From positions 1 through 64,000 of the forward strand of contig JADGJL010000013.1 in NCBI GenBank assembly GCA_027600665.1: a stretch of 64,000 bases of DNA. The letters run 5' to 3'. A program made the position numbers and the translations under genes. Under the pieces are notes generated by a model. It searched no databases. It worked only from the letters and a program-made list of their open reading frames with translations, and was not told the origin of the DNA. This document shows positions 63,785 through 64,000 of the stretch, piece after piece. This DNA is from Irineochytrium annulatum (taxonomy: Eukaryota; Chytridiomycota; Chytridiomycetes; Chytridiales; Chytridiaceae). The first letter of the stretch is position 1; each line of letters starts with the position of its first letter.

Positions 63785-64000
63785 ATGAAGGAAACATTGC
63801 AACTCACATCGGTGCGCATGGCACAGCAATTCATGGAAAGTTATCGCAACCATGAGCTGTACTCCACTTGGCATTATGAAAATGGCTGCTTTCTGAAAGC
63901 ACTCGAGGAGCTGTACACGCACACCGGGGAGCAAAAGTATTTTGACTACATCCGTGAGCTAATGGATCATTTTGTTCAGGAAGATGGCTCGATTCGTTCC
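63785..64000 (+). CDS. Glycoside hydrolase, GH105-like (start only)
   Basis: The first 72 codons run off the window end. The translation contains WHYENGCFLKALEELYTHTG and YFDYIRELMDHFVQEDGSIR, resembling the N-terminus of unsaturated rhamnogalacturonyl hydrolases (YteR/YesR, GH105) in having a Trp-x-Tyr-x-x-Gly block and an (alpha/alpha)6 helix pattern. GGAGG precedes the ATG, 24 bases after the binding-protein gene. Other (alpha/alpha)6 enzymes such as GH88 are possible. Confidence 0.7.
   Translation, partial: MKETLQLTSVRMAQQFMESYRNHELYSTWHYENGCFLKALEELYTHTGEQKYFDYIRELMDHFVQEDGSIRS

Overview
The window looks like an ordinary chromosomal stretch of a Paenibacillus or close relative (Bacillota, moderate GC). 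The evidence is a gene order at the left end that follows the Bacillus yrv/yrr region, AGGAGG-type ribosome binding sites, a T-box in front of alaS, a tandem glycine riboswitch, a GlcT-type antiterminator in front of ptsG, and the typical Paenibacillus set of a membrane-spanning AraC regulator beside Lpl-type ABC permeases. I see no rRNA, tRNA, CRISPR array, prophage or transposase gene.

Layout. 0.3-12.4 kb: cysteine desulfurase, PRC-barrel and zinc-ribbon proteins, an AI-2E family permease, T-box/alaS, then ireB-ruvX-two DUF1292 genes-mltG-two U32 (TrhP-type) genes. 12.6-19.6 kb: chemotaxis receptor, penicillin-binding protein, second AI-2E family permease, polysaccharide deacetylase. 19.7-23.1 kb, reverse strand: ilvD, a KGG-repeat stress protein, a membrane acyltransferase. 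23.3-28.8 kb: kdgK-eda, a hydrolase, a HAD phosphatase, a sirtuin preceded by a palindromic MITE-like element, an aldo/keto reductase. 28.9-33.8 kb: AraC regulator divergent from galKET. 34-38 kb: a PPOX protein, an iron alcohol dehydrogenase, and NfeD-flotillin behind an ECF/SigW-type promoter. 38.4-43.7 kb: glcT-ptsG-ptsH-ptsI. 43.9-49.1 kb: gcvT-gcvPA-gcvPB (reverse, riboswitch-controlled) and divergent gcvH. 49.5-54.7 kb: mtlA-mtlR-mtlF-mtlD. 54.8-57.6 kb, reverse: a CWC-type Cys-rich protein and a MutS2-like ATPase behind a long structured leader. 57.7-64 kb: AraC-type membrane regulator, two permeases, a binding lipoprotein and the start of a GH105-like hydrolase.

Much of the window is carbohydrate use (glucose and mannitol PTS, Leloir galactose pathway, KDG/KDPG degradation, probable pectin oligosaccharide uptake). 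Several of these units carry candidate CcpA (cre) operators. The most unusual signal is the leader of the MutS2-like gene. It has a strong promoter, a seven-codon ORF with its own ribosome binding site, a perfect 13-bp long-range stem whose 5' arm is the end of that ORF, and two successive intrinsic terminators. This is the architecture of ribosome-mediated attenuation, in front of a MutS2 relative that lacks the Smr nuclease domain.
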